Shown: positions 18,398-27,886, numbered from the stretch's first letter. The stretch is 64,000 bases of DNA from Methylobacterium sp. DB0501 (GCF_011043735.1 NZ_JAAKGV010000005.1:1-64000), one strand, 5' to 3'. A program made the numbers and translations. The notes: generated from the letters alone by a model not told the origin.

Positions 18398-18615
18398 CCC
18401 GCTGCCGGCTTTCCCGCTCGCGGACGGTGCCGGATCGAGACATTACATCAAACCACAAAATTGGCTTTGCGATGTGATGCTTTCGATGATACACAATCGG
18501 GCAAACGACCGGTCCGGCCGGCATGGCCGCCCCCCATCAGGGAGAGCGGCGGAGCCACGGGCTTCGGGCCGGCTCCCGGGTTGCCCCGGTCCGCATTCCG
18601 ACAGGAGGGTCTCGC
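18398..18615 (+). promoter_or_regulatory. paaA promoter region, probable PaaX target
   Basis: 218 nt with an AT-rich pocket (18,440-18,500) in GC-rich DNA. It contains ttggct at 18,461 and a gatgat/gataca stretch about 18 bp later as a possible -35/-10, with tgatg-type repeats on both strands that could bind PaaX. No defined operator can be proved by eye. The ACAGGAGGG ribosome site of paaA closes the region. Confidence 0.35.
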
Positions 18616-19617
18616 ATGTATGCGCAGCTGGTGAAGACGGACAGCACGCATGTCCGCGGTCTCGACGAGATGTCGGCCGAGGAGCGCGCGTTCCAGGAGC
18701 GGATCGACCGTGGCGAGAAGATCGAGCCGAAGGAATGGATGCCCGAGGGCTACCGCAAGACCCTGATCCGGCAGATCGGCCAGCACGCCCATTCGGAGAT
18801 CGTCGGGCAATTGCCGGAGGGCAACTGGATCACCCGTGCGCCGACCCTGGAGCGCAAGACGATCCTGCTCGCCAAGGTTCAGGACGAGGCGGGCCACGGG
18901 CTCTACCTCTACTGCGCCGCCGAGACGCTCGGCGTCAGCCGCGACGAGCTGATGGAGCTGCTCCACGCCGGCAAGATGAAGTATTCGTCGATCTTCAACT
19001 ACCCGACCCTGACCTGGGCCGACATGGGCGCGGTCGGCTGGCTTGTCGACGGCGCGGCGATCATGAACCAGGTGCCGCTGCAGCGGACCTCCTACGGCCC
19101 CTACAGCCGGGCGATGATCCGGATCTGCAAGGAGGAGAGCTTCCACCAGCGCCAGGGCTACGACATCATGATGACGATGGCGCGCGGCACCCCGGCCCAG
19201 AAGCACATGGCGCAGGACGCCCTCAACCGGTTCTGGTACCCGGCGCTGATGATGTTCGGCCCGTCCGACAAGGATTCGGTCCATTCGGCCCAGTCGATGG
19301 CCTGGAAGATCAAGATGAACACCAACGACGAGCTGCGCCAGAAGTTCGTCGACCAGACCGTGCCGCAGGCCGAGCATCTCGGCCTGACGGTTCCCGACGA
19401 GAACCTGCGCTGGAACGAGGAGAAGGGCGGCTACGACTTCTCCGAGCCGGACTGGAGCGAGTTTTTCGAAGTCATCGCCGGCAACGGCCCGTGCAACCGC
19501 GAGCGGCTGGGAGCCCGGGTGAAGGCCTGGGAGGACGGCGCCTGGTTCCGCGACGGGCTCAAGGCCCATGCCGACAAGGCGGCGCGCCGCCCCGCCATGG
19601 CCATCGCGGCCGAGTGA
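18616..19617 (+). CDS. paaA: 1,2-phenylacetyl-CoA epoxidase, catalytic subunit PaaA
   Basis: 333 residues from ATG 18616 (AGGAGG 9 nt upstream). PaaA is the di-iron ferritin-like subunit that, with PaaB, C and E, turns phenylacetyl-CoA into its ring 1,2-epoxide. Diiron ligand motifs are visible: [13 protein letters not shown] (ExxH) and [13 protein letters not shown] (ExxH). [19 protein letters not shown] and RAPTLERK are family signatures. Length is normal. First gene of paaABCDE; the paaA-paaB gap of 62 bp contains an imperfect GC-rich stem. Confidence 0.96.
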   Translation: MYAQLVKTDSTHVRGLDEMSAEERAFQERIDRGEKIEPKEWMPEGYRKTLIRQIGQHAHSEIVGQLPEGNWITRAPTLERKTILLAKVQDEAGHGLYLYCAAETLGVSRDELMELLHAGKMKYSSIFNYPTLTWADMGAVGWLVDGAAIMNQVPLQRTSYGPYSRAMIRICKEESFHQRQGYDIMMTMARGTPAQKHMAQDALNRFWYPALMMFGPSDKDSVHSAQSMAWKIKMNTNDELRQKFVDQTVPQAEHLGLTVPDENLRWNEEKGGYDFSEPDWSEFFEVIAGNGPCNRERLGARVKAWEDGAWFRDGLKAHADKAARRPAMAIAAE

Positions 19618-19679
19618 CGGATTGAGCGGGCGGCCGGTCACCGGTCGCCCCGACGAAACTCATCCCGGGAGGTTCGAGA

Positions 19680-19964
19680 ATGTCCAGCGAATGGCCGTTA
19701 TGGGAGATCTTCATCCGCGGTCAGCACGGCCTGAACCACCGCCATGTCGGAAGCCTGCACGCGCCCGACGCGGAACTCGCGATCAAGAACGCCCGCGACG
19801 TCTACACGCGCCGCAACGAGGGCGTGAGCATCTGGGCGGTGCGATCGAGCGACATCGCGGCGTCGAGCCCGAGCGACAAGGGCCCGCTGTTCGAGCCGGC
19901 GAACAGCAAGGTCTACCGGCACCCGACCTTCTACGACATCCCGAACGACGTGGGGCATATGTGA
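19680..19964 (+). CDS. paaB: Phenylacetyl-CoA epoxidase subunit PaaB
   Basis: 94 residues, the usual size. WPLWEIFIRGQHGLNHRHVG at the start and YTRRNEGVSIWAVRSSDI are typical. PaaB is a small non-catalytic subunit that bridges the PaaAC subcomplex and is needed for an active enzyme. GGGAGGTTCGAGA precedes the ATG. Its stop overlaps the paaC start (TGATG). Confidence 0.95.
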   Translation: MSSEWPLWEIFIRGQHGLNHRHVGSLHAPDAELAIKNARDVYTRRNEGVSIWAVRSSDIAASSPSDKGPLFEPANSKVYRHPTFYDIPNDVGHM

Positions 19965-20845
19965 TGCCGTCCCTGCCCGACGTGATGACGCAAGACGCCG
20001 CCGCCCTCGCCGCAGCGGCCGCGGCCGCGGCCGGCACCCAGCCTGCCCCCGATGCGTCCCACGCGACGCCGCATGACGCTCCCCTGTCGCCGGCCCGCGC
20101 CGCCCTGTTCGAGTTCCTGACCCGCATGGGCGACAATACCCTCGTGCTCGGCCATCGCCTGTCGGAATGGTGCGGCCACGGCCCGGTGCTGGAGGAGGAT
20201 ATCGGCGTCGCCAACGTCGCCCTCGACCTGATCGGACAGACCCAGTTCTGGCTCGGCCTCGCCGGCGAGGTCGAGGGGAGGGGGCGCAGCGCGGACGACC
20301 TCGCCTTCCTGCGCGACGTCTGGGATTTTCGCAACGTCCTCCTGGTCGAATTGCCGAACGGCGATTTCGGCCGAACGATCATGCGCCAGTTCCTCTTCGA
20401 CGCCTGGCACGCCGCGATGCTGCAGGCCCTGACGACCTCGTCGGAGGCGCGCGTGGCCGAGATCGCCGTGAAGGCGATCAAGGAGGTCCATTACCACCTC
20501 GAGAAGTCGGCCGACCTCGTCGTGCGCCTCGGCGACGGCACGCAGGAGAGCCGCCGCCGGATGCAGGATGCCCTCGACCTGCTCTGGGTCTATGCGGGCG
20601 AGTTCTTCCTGGGCGACGCCACCGACGCGGTCCTGGCGGAGGCCGGCATCGCGCCCGATCCGGCAAGCCTCCGGCCCGCCTTCGACGCCACGGTGCTGCC
20701 GGTCCTCGCCGAGGCGACGCTCGCGGTGCCGGCCGGATCCTTCGCCCAGAAGGGCGGACGGCGGGGCATCCACACCGAGCATCTCGGGCGGATGCTGGCC
20801 GAGATGCAGTTCCTGCAGCGCGCCTATCCCGGCGCGACCTGGTAG
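19964..20845 (+). CDS. paaC: Phenylacetyl-CoA epoxidase structural subunit PaaC
   Basis: 293 residues. Ferritin-like fold related to PaaA but non-catalytic; it forms the stable core with PaaA. Motifs: LSEWCGHGPVLEEDIGVANV, LDLIGQTQFWLGLAGEV, KEVHYHLEKSADLVVRLGDG and GGRRGIHTEHLGRMLAEMQF. The N-terminus carries about 45 extra Ala-rich residues (poly-Ala near residues 14-23), so a later start is possible. It overlaps paaB by one base. Confidence 0.95.
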   Translation: MPSLPDVMTQDAAALAAAAAAAAGTQPAPDASHATPHDAPLSPARAALFEFLTRMGDNTLVLGHRLSEWCGHGPVLEEDIGVANVALDLIGQTQFWLGLAGEVEGRGRSADDLAFLRDVWDFRNVLLVELPNGDFGRTIMRQFLFDAWHAAMLQALTTSSEARVAEIAVKAIKEVHYHLEKSADLVVRLGDGTQESRRRMQDALDLLWVYAGEFFLGDATDAVLAEAGIAPDPASLRPAFDATVLPVLAEATLAVPAGSFAQKGGRRGIHTEHLGRMLAEMQFLQRAYPGATW

Positions 20846-20851
20846 GGCGCC

Positions 20852-21376
20852 ATGGACGCTCATGCCCGGCCGGCGCCCGACGAGATCCGAGGCTGGCTCG
20901 CCGAGGTGCCGGATCCCGAGATCCCGGTGATCTCGGTGGTCGATCTCGGGATCGTCCGCGACCTCGCCTGGGAGGGCGACACCCTGGTGGTCACGGTGAC
21001 GCCGACCTACTCGGGGTGTCCCGCGACGGCGGTCATCAATTTCGCGATCGAGGAGGCGTTGCGCGCCCGCGGCATCGGGAGCGTGCGCATCGTGCGCTCG
21101 CTGACGCCGCCCTGGACCAGCGACTGGATCGGGGACGCCGCCCGGGAGAAATTGCGGGCCTACGGCATCGCCCCGCCGATCGACGGGACGGCGGCGGACG
21201 GCCGGCTGCTCGGGCGGATCGGCCGACTGACCGGGGGGTCGAACCTCACCGTCGCCTGCCCGCGCTGCGGCTCGAACCGGACCGAGCGGGTCAGCCAGTT
21301 CGGCTCGACCCCCTGCAAGGCGAGCTGGCGCTGCACCAACTGCCTCGAGCCGTTCGATTACTTCAAGTGTATCTAG
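20852..21376 (+). CDS. paaD: Phenylacetate degradation Fe-S maturation-type protein PaaD
   Basis: 174 residues. N-terminal MIP18/DUF59 domain: VPDPEIPVISVVDLGIVRDL and TPTYSGCPAT with the conserved Cys. C-terminal zinc-ribbon-like cysteines: CPRCGS and CTNC. PaaD is required for the epoxidase and is thought to help assemble iron-sulfur or diiron centres. It starts 6 bp after paaC. Confidence 0.93.
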   Translation: MDAHARPAPDEIRGWLAEVPDPEIPVISVVDLGIVRDLAWEGDTLVVTVTPTYSGCPATAVINFAIEEALRARGIGSVRIVRSLTPPWTSDWIGDAAREKLRAYGIAPPIDGTAADGRLLGRIGRLTGGSNLTVACPRCGSNRTERVSQFGSTPCKASWRCTNCLEPFDYFKCI

Positions 21377-21474
21377 AGCAGTACGCGATCGGGCGCTGTT
21401 CCCGGTCTTCGATCTGATCGCATTGTCTTCGACGAACCGGTTCAGGCGTCGTCGGACCATGCTCCAACCTGGGA

Positions 21475-22563
21475 ATGCCGGCGGTCATGGCACGCTTCTA
21501 TCCCCTCGACGTCGCGGACGTCCGACGTGAAACCCGGGACGCGGTGGTTCTCACCCTGAAGCCGCGCGAGGGCGACGCCGCGGCCTTCGCGTTCACGCAA
21601 GGCCAGTACCTCACCTTCCGGCGCGCCTTCGACGGCGTCGAGCTGCGCCGCTCGTACTCGATCTGCGCCGGCCGGGACGAGGGCGCCCTGCGGGTGGGCA
21701 TCAAGCGCGTCGAGGGCGGCGCGTTCTCGACCTGGGCCAACCACGAGCTGAGGCCCGGCGACGTGCTGGAGGCGATGCCGCCGATGGGGGCGTTCCACAC
21801 GCCGATCGAGCCGGAGGTCGCCAAGCACTATCTCGGCTTCGCCGGCGGCAGCGGCATCACGCCCCTGCTGTCGATCCTCAAGACGGTCCTGGTCCGCGAG
21901 CCGCGCTCGCGCTTCACGCTGGTCTACGCCAACCGTCAGATCTCCTCGATCATGTTCCGTGAGGAGTTGGACGACCTCAAGAATACCTATCTCGGCCGGC
22001 TGTCGGTCGTCCACGTGCTCGAGAGCGAGACGCAGGACATCGACCTGTTCACCGGGCGCGTCGACGCCGCGAAGTGCGCCGAGCTGTTCCGGCTCTGGGT
22101 CGACGTCAAGTCCGTCGATACCGCCTTCATCTGCGGGCCGGAGCCGATGATGCTCGGCATCGCGGCCTCGTTGCGCGAGCACGGCCTGCAGGATTCGCAG
22201 ATCAAGTTCGAGCTGTTCGCCTCCGGCCAGCCCGGCCGTGCCAAGGCGCGTGCGGCCGCGACGGCGGCCTCGGCCTCGGACTCGCAATGCGAGGCGACGG
22301 TGACCCTCGACGGCGCGACGCGCACGTTCCGGATGCCGAAACAAGGCCAGAGCCTGCTCGACGCGGCGCTCGCCAACAGCATGGACGCCCCTTACGCCTG
22401 CAAGGCCGGCGTCTGCTCGACCTGCCGCGCCAAGGTACTGGAGGGCGAGGCCGAGATGATCGCCAACCACGCGCTCGAGGATTACGAGGTGCGGCAGGGC
22501 TACATCCTGACCTGCCAATGCTACCCGACGACCGACCAGCTGGTCGTGAGCTACGATCACTAA
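21475..22563 (+). CDS. paaE: Phenylacetyl-CoA epoxidase reductase subunit PaaE
   Basis: 362 residues (MARFYPL at 21487 is an alternative start). An NADPH:ferredoxin-reductase-like module with FAD motif RRSYSICAG and NADPH site GFAGGSGITPLLSI, followed by a C-terminal plant-type [2Fe-2S] ferredoxin domain with CKAGVCSTCRAK and a distal CQC. It transfers electrons from NADPH to PaaA. The 98-bp gap after paaD holds the cttcgacgaaccgg string also seen at 1,027. Last intact gene of the paa operon. Confidence 0.95.
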   Translation: MPAVMARFYPLDVADVRRETRDAVVLTLKPREGDAAAFAFTQGQYLTFRRAFDGVELRRSYSICAGRDEGALRVGIKRVEGGAFSTWANHELRPGDVLEAMPPMGAFHTPIEPEVAKHYLGFAGGSGITPLLSILKTVLVREPRSRFTLVYANRQISSIMFREELDDLKNTYLGRLSVVHVLESETQDIDLFTGRVDAAKCAELFRLWVDVKSVDTAFICGPEPMMLGIAASLREHGLQDSQIKFELFASGQPGRAKARAAATAASASDSQCEATVTLDGATRTFRMPKQGQSLLDAALANSMDAPYACKAGVCSTCRAKVLEGEAEMIANHALEDYEVRQGYILTCQCYPTTDQLVVSYDH

Positions 22564-22580
22564 GTCGGGCTGGGGAAATC

Positions 22581-22850
22581 ATGTCCCAGACGATGGAGAT
22601 CGAGGAGTACCTCTTCAGGGCGAAGTGCCGACCAACCCGTCGAACGCCCCGCCGCGCTATCGCGCCGGGCCTCGAGGCGCGGATCGCAGCCTCGCGGATC
22701 GTGCTCGAGACGACCGATCACGCCGAGCGCGTACTCGACCTGATGGGCACCTTCGGGCCCGACACCGCCCGCTACGCCGTCCATCACCCCTGGCTGGCCG
22801 CCTCGACCGCGACGTCGATCTCGGCGCGCGCCGCGGCTCGTGGTCGCGAC
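22581..22850 (+). pseudogene. Decayed ferritin-like phenylacetate-catabolic (PaaA/PaaC-related) gene
   Basis: The ATG at 22581 opens MSQTMEIEEYLF. The frame then has to shift to read GEVPTNPSNAPPRYRAG, and back to read LEARIAASRIVLETTDHAER and VLDLMGTFGPDTARYAVHHP. The pieces together resemble the start of a ferritin-like phenylacetic-acid-catabolic protein, but a central block and the whole C-terminus are missing. It lies 17 bp after paaE in the same direction, where an extra paa gene is plausible. Family assignment is from memory of the pattern. Confidence 0.4.
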
Positions 22851-22870
22851 CGGCGCCCGGAACAGCGGCG

Positions 22871-23745
22871 TCATACCGAGTAGCCTAGGAATGGCTCGCC
22901 CCGACCGAGCGTCCGCTGCTGGGCGAGGCTCGTCTGCAGCTTGTCGTCAGCGATCACGGCCTTGAACAGCGGCTTCGGAACGGCGCGGATCTCCTCCAGG
23001 TTCTGCCCCTGGGGACGCAGCGTACTGGCGCCGCTGGGCGAGGCGAGCTCGGTCACCGCGCCGGCGAGCTTGGCGACGCCAATCACCGGCGCGTCGTTGG
23101 TGCCCGTGCTGGTCACGGTCACGGGCTGGCTCGCGGTGGCGCCCTGGTCGTCCGTCACCAGGACCGTGAAGGTCTCGCTGCGGCTCTCGCCAGCTGCGAG
23201 GCTCTCGAGCCTCGTCGCATCGACCGTGTAGGCCCAGGCGACGCTGCCGCCCGTGCCGGCCGTCACCCTGGCCGTCAGGCCGCTGAGGGTCGTGCCCGCG
23301 GCGGTGACGGAGGCGGGGTACCCGTCGCCGAGATCGACGTCAGAGAAGCCGATGGTCCCGCTGCTCGACAGGGTGCCGGCCGGGGCCGAGGTGACGGCAC
23401 CGAGGCTGCCGGTCGCGGTGCCGGACAGTTCCAGCGTTCCCGCCTTCAGGAACGTCCCGCCGGTGAACGTGCTGGCACCGCTCAGGGTCAGCGTGCCGGA
23501 CCCGGTCGTCTCGAGCGCGCCCGCCCCGCTGAACACGGTGGGCGCGTGGTTCACGTCGACGTCGGTGTGCAGCTCGACGACCGCGCCGGCCCGGATCGCG
23601 ACGGCGCCCGATCCGAACGCGGCGCCGATGCCGCGCTCGACGAGCCCATCGTCAACAATTACGATCTCGTCGTCGGCCGCGACTAAGCCGGTGTCGGCCG
23701 GATCGCCGGGTCCGGCGCGATCGCAATCAGCAACCTGAACGGTAC
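22871..23745 (-). pseudogene. Adhesin/autotransporter fragment 1
   Basis: Open in one frame from about 23,745 to a stop at 22,871 with no proper start: DVDVNHAPTVFSGAGALE, GSGTLTLSGASTFTGGTFL, TVTSTGTNDAPVI. These are autotransporter-associated beta-strand repeats and a VCBS-like NDAPVI repeat, typical of very large surface adhesins. No signal peptide and no beta-barrel. It is interrupted by oppositely oriented fragment 2. Confidence 0.65.
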
Positions 23746-24170
23746 GAGCGCCGGCAGCGGCGGCGTCATCTACGCCCAGGGTTCGGCCGAGTCCGGCTGG
23801 GGCGCCTTCAACGCTTCAGGCGGCGGCCTGACGGTGACGAACGAGAGCGCGGCCAAGATCGTCGGCAGCCTCTCCGGCGTCTACGGTACCGCCGCAGCCT
23901 CGACCGTCACCGACGCCGGCACGATCGCCTCGGGCAGCTACAACACCGCCACCGTCGCGATTACCGCCGGCGGCACGGCGGGCATCCAACGCGATGCCGG
24001 CGGAACGGTCGTCAACCAGGCCCGGGGCTGCAACGACGCCATCTGCGCGGGCGGCGCGCTCGCCCTGACCAATGCCGGCAGCATCCGCAGCCAGGGCGAC
24101 GCCGTCGTCGCGAATGGCGGCGGCAGCGTCCTCAACACCGGGAGCATCGCCAGTGTCAGCCGAAATTGGT
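23745..24170 (+). pseudogene. Adhesin/autotransporter fragment 2 (opposite strand)
   Basis: The plus-strand frame reads SNLNGTSAGSGGVIYAQGSA, GGLTVTNESAAKIVGSLSGV, GTVVNQARGCNDAICAGGAL and LTNAGSIRSQGDAVVANGGG. This is the tandem beta-helix pattern of autotransporter passenger domains. It has no start signal and becomes unrelated sequence after SVSRNW near 24,170. Confidence 0.6.
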
Positions 24171-24445
24171 TGCCGAGACGCCGCCGCTGCTGTCGCCGCG
24201 CGCGTCGATGCCGATGGCAAAATCGGCGGTGATCGCGCCGCTGTTGGTGACCGAGACCGCCGTCTGGACGCCGTTGAGCGACCCCGAGGTGCCATTCCGG
24301 GCGTAGAGCGCGGTGCCACCGCCGCCGACACCGGCCGCGCGGGTCAGGGTCGCGGCGTTGTCGATCTGGATGTCGCCGGTCCCTGAAGTGCCGTGGGACG
24401 CGCCGATGATGCCGACGCCCGCATTCCGCGTCGACAGCCTGGTGT
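24156..24445 (-). pseudogene. Adhesin/autotransporter fragment 3
   Basis: Back on the minus strand, an open frame reads GVGIIGASHGTSGTGDIQID, TLTRAAGVGGGGTALYARNG and SGAITADFAIGIDARGDSSG, ending at a stop at 24,156. The repeat style is that of fragments 1 and 2. A hairpin-like stretch (24,451-24,476) lies at its upstream edge. The three pieces look like one adhesin gene broken by inversions. Confidence 0.6.
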
Positions 24446-24583
24446 GCGTCCCGGAGGCCCTTTCGGGCCGCTCCGGATGATGGACACGCGAAACTGCGTG
24501 GGGCAGATCACACGGCGAGATCGCCGCGGGGATGGGAGCATGGTTGGACGCTGGACCACCGCGGCCGCGACGGCGCCGCTCCC

Positions 24584-25912
24584 GTGACCGGCGTCTCGGC
24601 GTCTCCGCGGAGCGGCCTCCTCCTCCTCGGCGTCATCCTCGTGGCGCTGACCCTCGGCGCCCTCGCGCTGCACGTGCCGGGTGCTGACACGGTGGGATCG
24701 CCGCTGCGAGCCAACCTCTTCGTGGGCGTGCTGGCGGTCTCGGTGGGTGTCTACCTGCTCGCCGTCCGCGTCGTGCTGCGGCACGCCCTGCCCGTCTCGG
24801 CGACGGCGCCCGTCCTCGCGCTGGCGGTGCTCATGCGCCTCATGCTGCTGCTCCAGCCGCCCTTCCTGTCGAGCGACATCTACCGCTACGTCTGGGACGG
24901 GCAGGTACAGGCGGCCGGCATCAACCCCTACCTGTATGTGCCGGCCGATCCGGCGCTGACCTCCCTGCGCGACCCCGCCGTCTTTCCGCTCATCAACCGG
25001 GCCGATTACGCTCGCACGATCTACCCGCCGGCAGCGCAGGCCTTCTTCGCGATCGTCGGCCGCGTCAGCGCGAGCGTGACCGGGATGAAAGCCGCGATGC
25101 TCCTGTGCGAGGGCGTCGCGGTGCTCTGCCTGCTCGCGCTCCTCGCGTGCGCCGGGCTGCCGCGGGTGCAGATCCTGATCTACGTCTGGAACCCTCTGGT
25201 GCTGTGGTCCTTCGCCCTCGACGGCCACGTGGACGCGCTGGCGGTCGGGCTGCTCGCGCTGGCCCTCCTTGCCCGTGCGCGCCACCGCGACGGGCTGGCC
25301 GGCGCGATCCTCGCCGGAGCGGTCCTGGTCAAGTTCCTGCCGGTCGTCGTGGCGCCGGCCTTCGTGCGGGGCGGGCGACTGTGGCGCCCGGCGCTGGCGG
25401 GCCTCGCGGTCATCATCGCGCTCTACGCCCCCTATCTCTCGGCCGGCGCGGGCGTGGTCGGCTTCCTGCCGGCCTACGGGGCGGAGGAGGGCTTCGATAC
25501 CGGCCAGGGCTTCTGGCTGCTCGCCGGTCTCTCGCACCTCGTGGCCCTTCCCTCGGCGGCGGCCCGGATCTACGCGCTGGTCGTCGCAGCGGCATTCGCG
25601 GTCCTGTCCGTGTGTGTTGCGACCCGGACGGCGCCGAGGGACGTGCCGGGCGCGGTCGTGCTGTGCGGCGACGCCGGGCTGCTGGCGGCGCTCGCCACGG
25701 CGGCCGCCAGCCCGCATTACGCGTGGTACTATGCGTGGCTGGCGCTGCCCGCCTGCGTCGCGCCGAGCCCGGTCGTGATCTGGCTGTCGGCCGCCCCGGT
25801 CCTGTTCTACGTCGATCCGTTCAACGAGCGCTTCGTCTGGCCGGGCCTCGTGTTCGGGCCGGCTCTGATCCTGGCGCTGCGCACCCTCGTGGGATGGAGG
25901 AGGACGTCGTGA
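24584..25912 (+). CDS. Polytopic membrane glycosyltransferase, DUF2029 (GT87-like)
   Basis: 442 residues, GTG start, about 10-12 predicted membrane helices. The first periplasmic loop carries FLSSDIYRYVWDGQVQAAGI, the acidic pair seen in polyprenyl-phosphate-dependent mannosyltransferases (GT-C fold), followed by NPYLYVPADP. Such enzymes transfer a sugar from a polyprenyl-phosphate donor outside the membrane. The next gene, a dolichyl-phosphate-sugar-synthase-like GT2, overlaps it by 4 bp and could make that donor. The start codon is not certain; no strong ribosome site precedes it. Confidence 0.75.
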   Translation: MTGVSASPRSGLLLLGVILVALTLGALALHVPGADTVGSPLRANLFVGVLAVSVGVYLLAVRVVLRHALPVSATAPVLALAVLMRLMLLLQPPFLSSDIYRYVWDGQVQAAGINPYLYVPADPALTSLRDPAVFPLINRADYARTIYPPAAQAFFAIVGRVSASVTGMKAAMLLCEGVAVLCLLALLACAGLPRVQILIYVWNPLVLWSFALDGHVDALAVGLLALALLARARHRDGLAGAILAGAVLVKFLPVVVAPAFVRGGRLWRPALAGLAVIIALYAPYLSAGAGVVGFLPAYGAEEGFDTGQGFWLLAGLSHLVALPSAAARIYALVVAAAFAVLSVCVATRTAPRDVPGAVVLCGDAGLLAALATAAASPHYAWYYAWLALPACVAPSPVVIWLSAAPVLFYVDPFNERFVWPGLVFGPALILALRTLVGWRRTS

Positions 25913-26640
25913 CGCCTCCCGATGCCGGCGTCGAGTCGATCGCCAAGGCCGTGAGCGTCGTCATCCCGACGCTGAACGAGGCCGCGACCATCGGCGCCGT
26001 CCTCGCCGAGATCCCGCGCGCGTTCGCGGGCGATCTCATCGTGGCGGATGGCGGCAGCCGCGACGGCACCCGGGAGGTCGCCGCCGCCGCGGGCGCCCGC
26101 GTGATCGAGGCGGGGCGCGGCTACGGGCGGGCCTGCGCGGCCGGTGCGGCGGCGGCGCGGCCGGAAAGCCGCGTGATCGTATTCCTCGACGGCGATGGGG
26201 CCGACCGTGCCGACCTCATCGACGCGGTGGCCGGCCCGGTGCTCGCCAAAGAGAAGGACTTCGTCCTCGCCTCCCGGACGCGAGGTCGGCGCGAGCCCGG
26301 ATCGATGATCTGGCACCAGGTGCTCGCCGGGCGCCTCGCGGGCCTCGGCATCGGCGCGCTCACCGGCGTGTCCTACTCCGACATGTGCGCCTTCCGGGCG
26401 ATCGATCGGGCGGCGCTCGCCCGGCTGGAATTGCGGGAGATGACATACGGCTGGAACATCGAGATGCAGATGCAGGCCGCCCGCGCGGGCCTGCGCATCA
26501 CGGAGGTCCCCTTGCCCTATCGGTGCCGAGCGGGGGGAGCCTCGAAGGTTGCGGGCTCGCTCGGCGGCACCCTGCGGGCGGGAGGCCGGATCGTGACGAC
26601 CTTCCTGCGCGTGGCGACCGGCCCAGCGCCGCGGCGGTGA
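25909..26640 (+). CDS. Glycosyltransferase family 2, polyprenyl-phosphate sugar synthase-like
   Basis: 243 residues from GTG 25909 (GGAGGA 6 nt upstream; ATG 25894 is in frame). VSVVIPTLNEAATIG is the GT2 start, IVADGGSRDGT the nucleotide-binding Asp, and FLDGDGADRAD the DxD metal site. YGWNIEMQMQAARAGLRITE is typical of dolichol-phosphate mannose/glucose synthase relatives. Cytoplasmic, acting on a membrane lipid carrier. It overlaps the membrane glycosyltransferase gene (GTGA) and is therefore translationally coupled. Convergent with the AraC regulator. Confidence 0.85.
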   Translation: MTPPDAGVESIAKAVSVVIPTLNEAATIGAVLAEIPRAFAGDLIVADGGSRDGTREVAAAAGARVIEAGRGYGRACAAGAAAARPESRVIVFLDGDGADRADLIDAVAGPVLAKEKDFVLASRTRGRREPGSMIWHQVLAGRLAGLGIGALTGVSYSDMCAFRAIDRAALARLELREMTYGWNIEMQMQAARAGLRITEVPLPYRCRAGGASKVAGSLGGTLRAGGRIVTTFLRVATGPAPRR

Positions 26641-26666
26641 GGCAACCTCTTGGCGGGCGCGGGAGC

Positions 26667-27551
26667 TCAGCTCATCCGCTCGCGGCGCCAGGCTGCGGGC
26701 GTCATCCCGGTCGCCTGCCGGAAGGCGGTCGTGAAGTGCGACTGGCTCGCGAAGCCGAGCGCCAGGGCGATCTCGCTGAGGGGCTCGCGGCCCAGCAGGC
26801 GCTCCTGTGCGCGGGCGCAGCGGCGGCGCAGGACGTACCGGTAGGGCGCCTCCCCGGTCGAGGTCCGGAACGCGTGGGAGAAGTAGGGGATCGACAGGCC
26901 GACGAGGTCGGCGAGTTCGCCAACCGATAGATCCCGGTCGAGATTGTCCTCGACATGGGCGCGCACGCGTCCGAGTGCGGCCGGCCGCAAGCCGCCGCGC
27001 GGCGCCGCCTCCCGCGGCACGGCCTGCCGCAGCAGCCAGCAAGCGACGAGCCCGACGGCATGGTCGATTTCGGCGGCCGAGGCTGCGACCGTACCGCGGC
27101 CGATGGCGGCGAGATGAAGGACGAGGCCCTCGACCAGGGGCTCGTACCGGGGCGCCCGCGCGAGCGGGATCAGGTCGGGCAAGCCGGGAAGGCCGGCATC
27201 GTCCGCCGCGCGGGCGAGCAGCCGGTCGGGGATCACAAGGTTGAGGTCGCGGATCAGGTCGCGCCAGGCCCAGTCGCCCGGACTGCGTGCGGGCGTGATG
27301 CAGACCTGGCCTGGCCGGGCCAATGTGGCGCGGCGCCCGTCGCCGATGTCGCGCGACGCCTCGACCGGCGGGTGACCCGGTACGAGCACGTGGATGACCG
27401 TCTCGAGCGAGCCCGGGACGTGCCCGCTCCACGCGGTCATCTCGGCTTCGACGACGGTCGCGCCCGACCGCCCGAGGGACAATCGCTCCCAGGCGCGCCA
27501 CCTCTGCGCCACGGCCGGGTTGAGGTAGGGAACGTGGCCGATCCGGGACAT
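26667..27551 (-). CDS. AraC-family transcriptional regulator
   Basis: 294 residues from ATG 27551, chosen for its ideal GAGGAGG ribosome site. The C-terminal double helix-turn-helix is clear: DLSVGELADLVGLSIPYFSH and PLSEIALALGFASQSHFTTA followed by FRQATGMTPAAWRRE. The N-terminal ~190 residues are a ligand-binding or dimerisation region with no named domain. It is divergent from the DUF2064/radical SAM/aminotransferase genes across a 335-bp region and is the likely local regulator. Confidence 0.88.
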   Translation of the reverse strand: MSRIGHVPYLNPAVAQRWRAWERLSLGRSGATVVEAEMTAWSGHVPGSLETVIHVLVPGHPPVEASRDIGDGRRATLARPGQVCITPARSPGDWAWRDLIRDLNLVIPDRLLARAADDAGLPGLPDLIPLARAPRYEPLVEGLVLHLAAIGRGTVAASAAEIDHAVGLVACWLLRQAVPREAAPRGGLRPAALGRVRAHVEDNLDRDLSVGELADLVGLSIPYFSHAFRTSTGEAPYRYVLRRRCARAQERLLGREPLSEIALALGFASQSHFTTAFRQATGMTPAAWRRERMS

Positions 27552-27886
27552 GCGCGGCCTCCTCACCTCTCTCCGGGAGTGCGTCGCAGCACAGGAAACA
27601 TTCGCCCGCGTTCGCGTGCAAGCATCCGTAGAGCGTATTCCCCCAGGGGAGCGTCCCCCCGGGCCGTGGATCCCCGGTTCACGAAGTAGCGAGCCTCCGC
27701 CGGAACGGCGTACCGGAGGCGAGTTTTTCGCAAGTGCAGCAGGATCTCGAAAGCGAGGCGCGGCCGCGGCCGGTAGTTTGGAAGCCGTTGCCGGCGCGGG
27801 CTGCGGCATGAGCGCGATCGTCGCGCCGGCACCAACGAGGGCGGGGACGGGCGGGCCGCATTGCCCGCAACGGAGACGCGGAATCG
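27552..27886. other. Divergent intergenic region (AraC regulator / DUF2064 gene)
   Basis: 335 nt with no credible gene. It must contain both promoters. A stem with 7-bp arms (gcctccg and complement, 27,693-27,720) followed by gagttttt looks like an intrinsic terminator on the plus strand. Confidence 0.45.
27693..27727 (+). terminator. Terminator-like stem with T-run upstream of DUF2064 gene
   Basis: 7-bp GC-rich arms, 14-nt loop, then gagttttt. It lies on the plus strand 160 bp before the next gene, so it could be a leader attenuator or the end of a lost gene. Confidence 0.4.

Noticed and set aside
18440..18500. Defined PaaX operator
   Set aside because: Short tgatg-like repeats are present but no convincing dyad of known PaaX-box form can be shown by eye; kept only as a promoter region.
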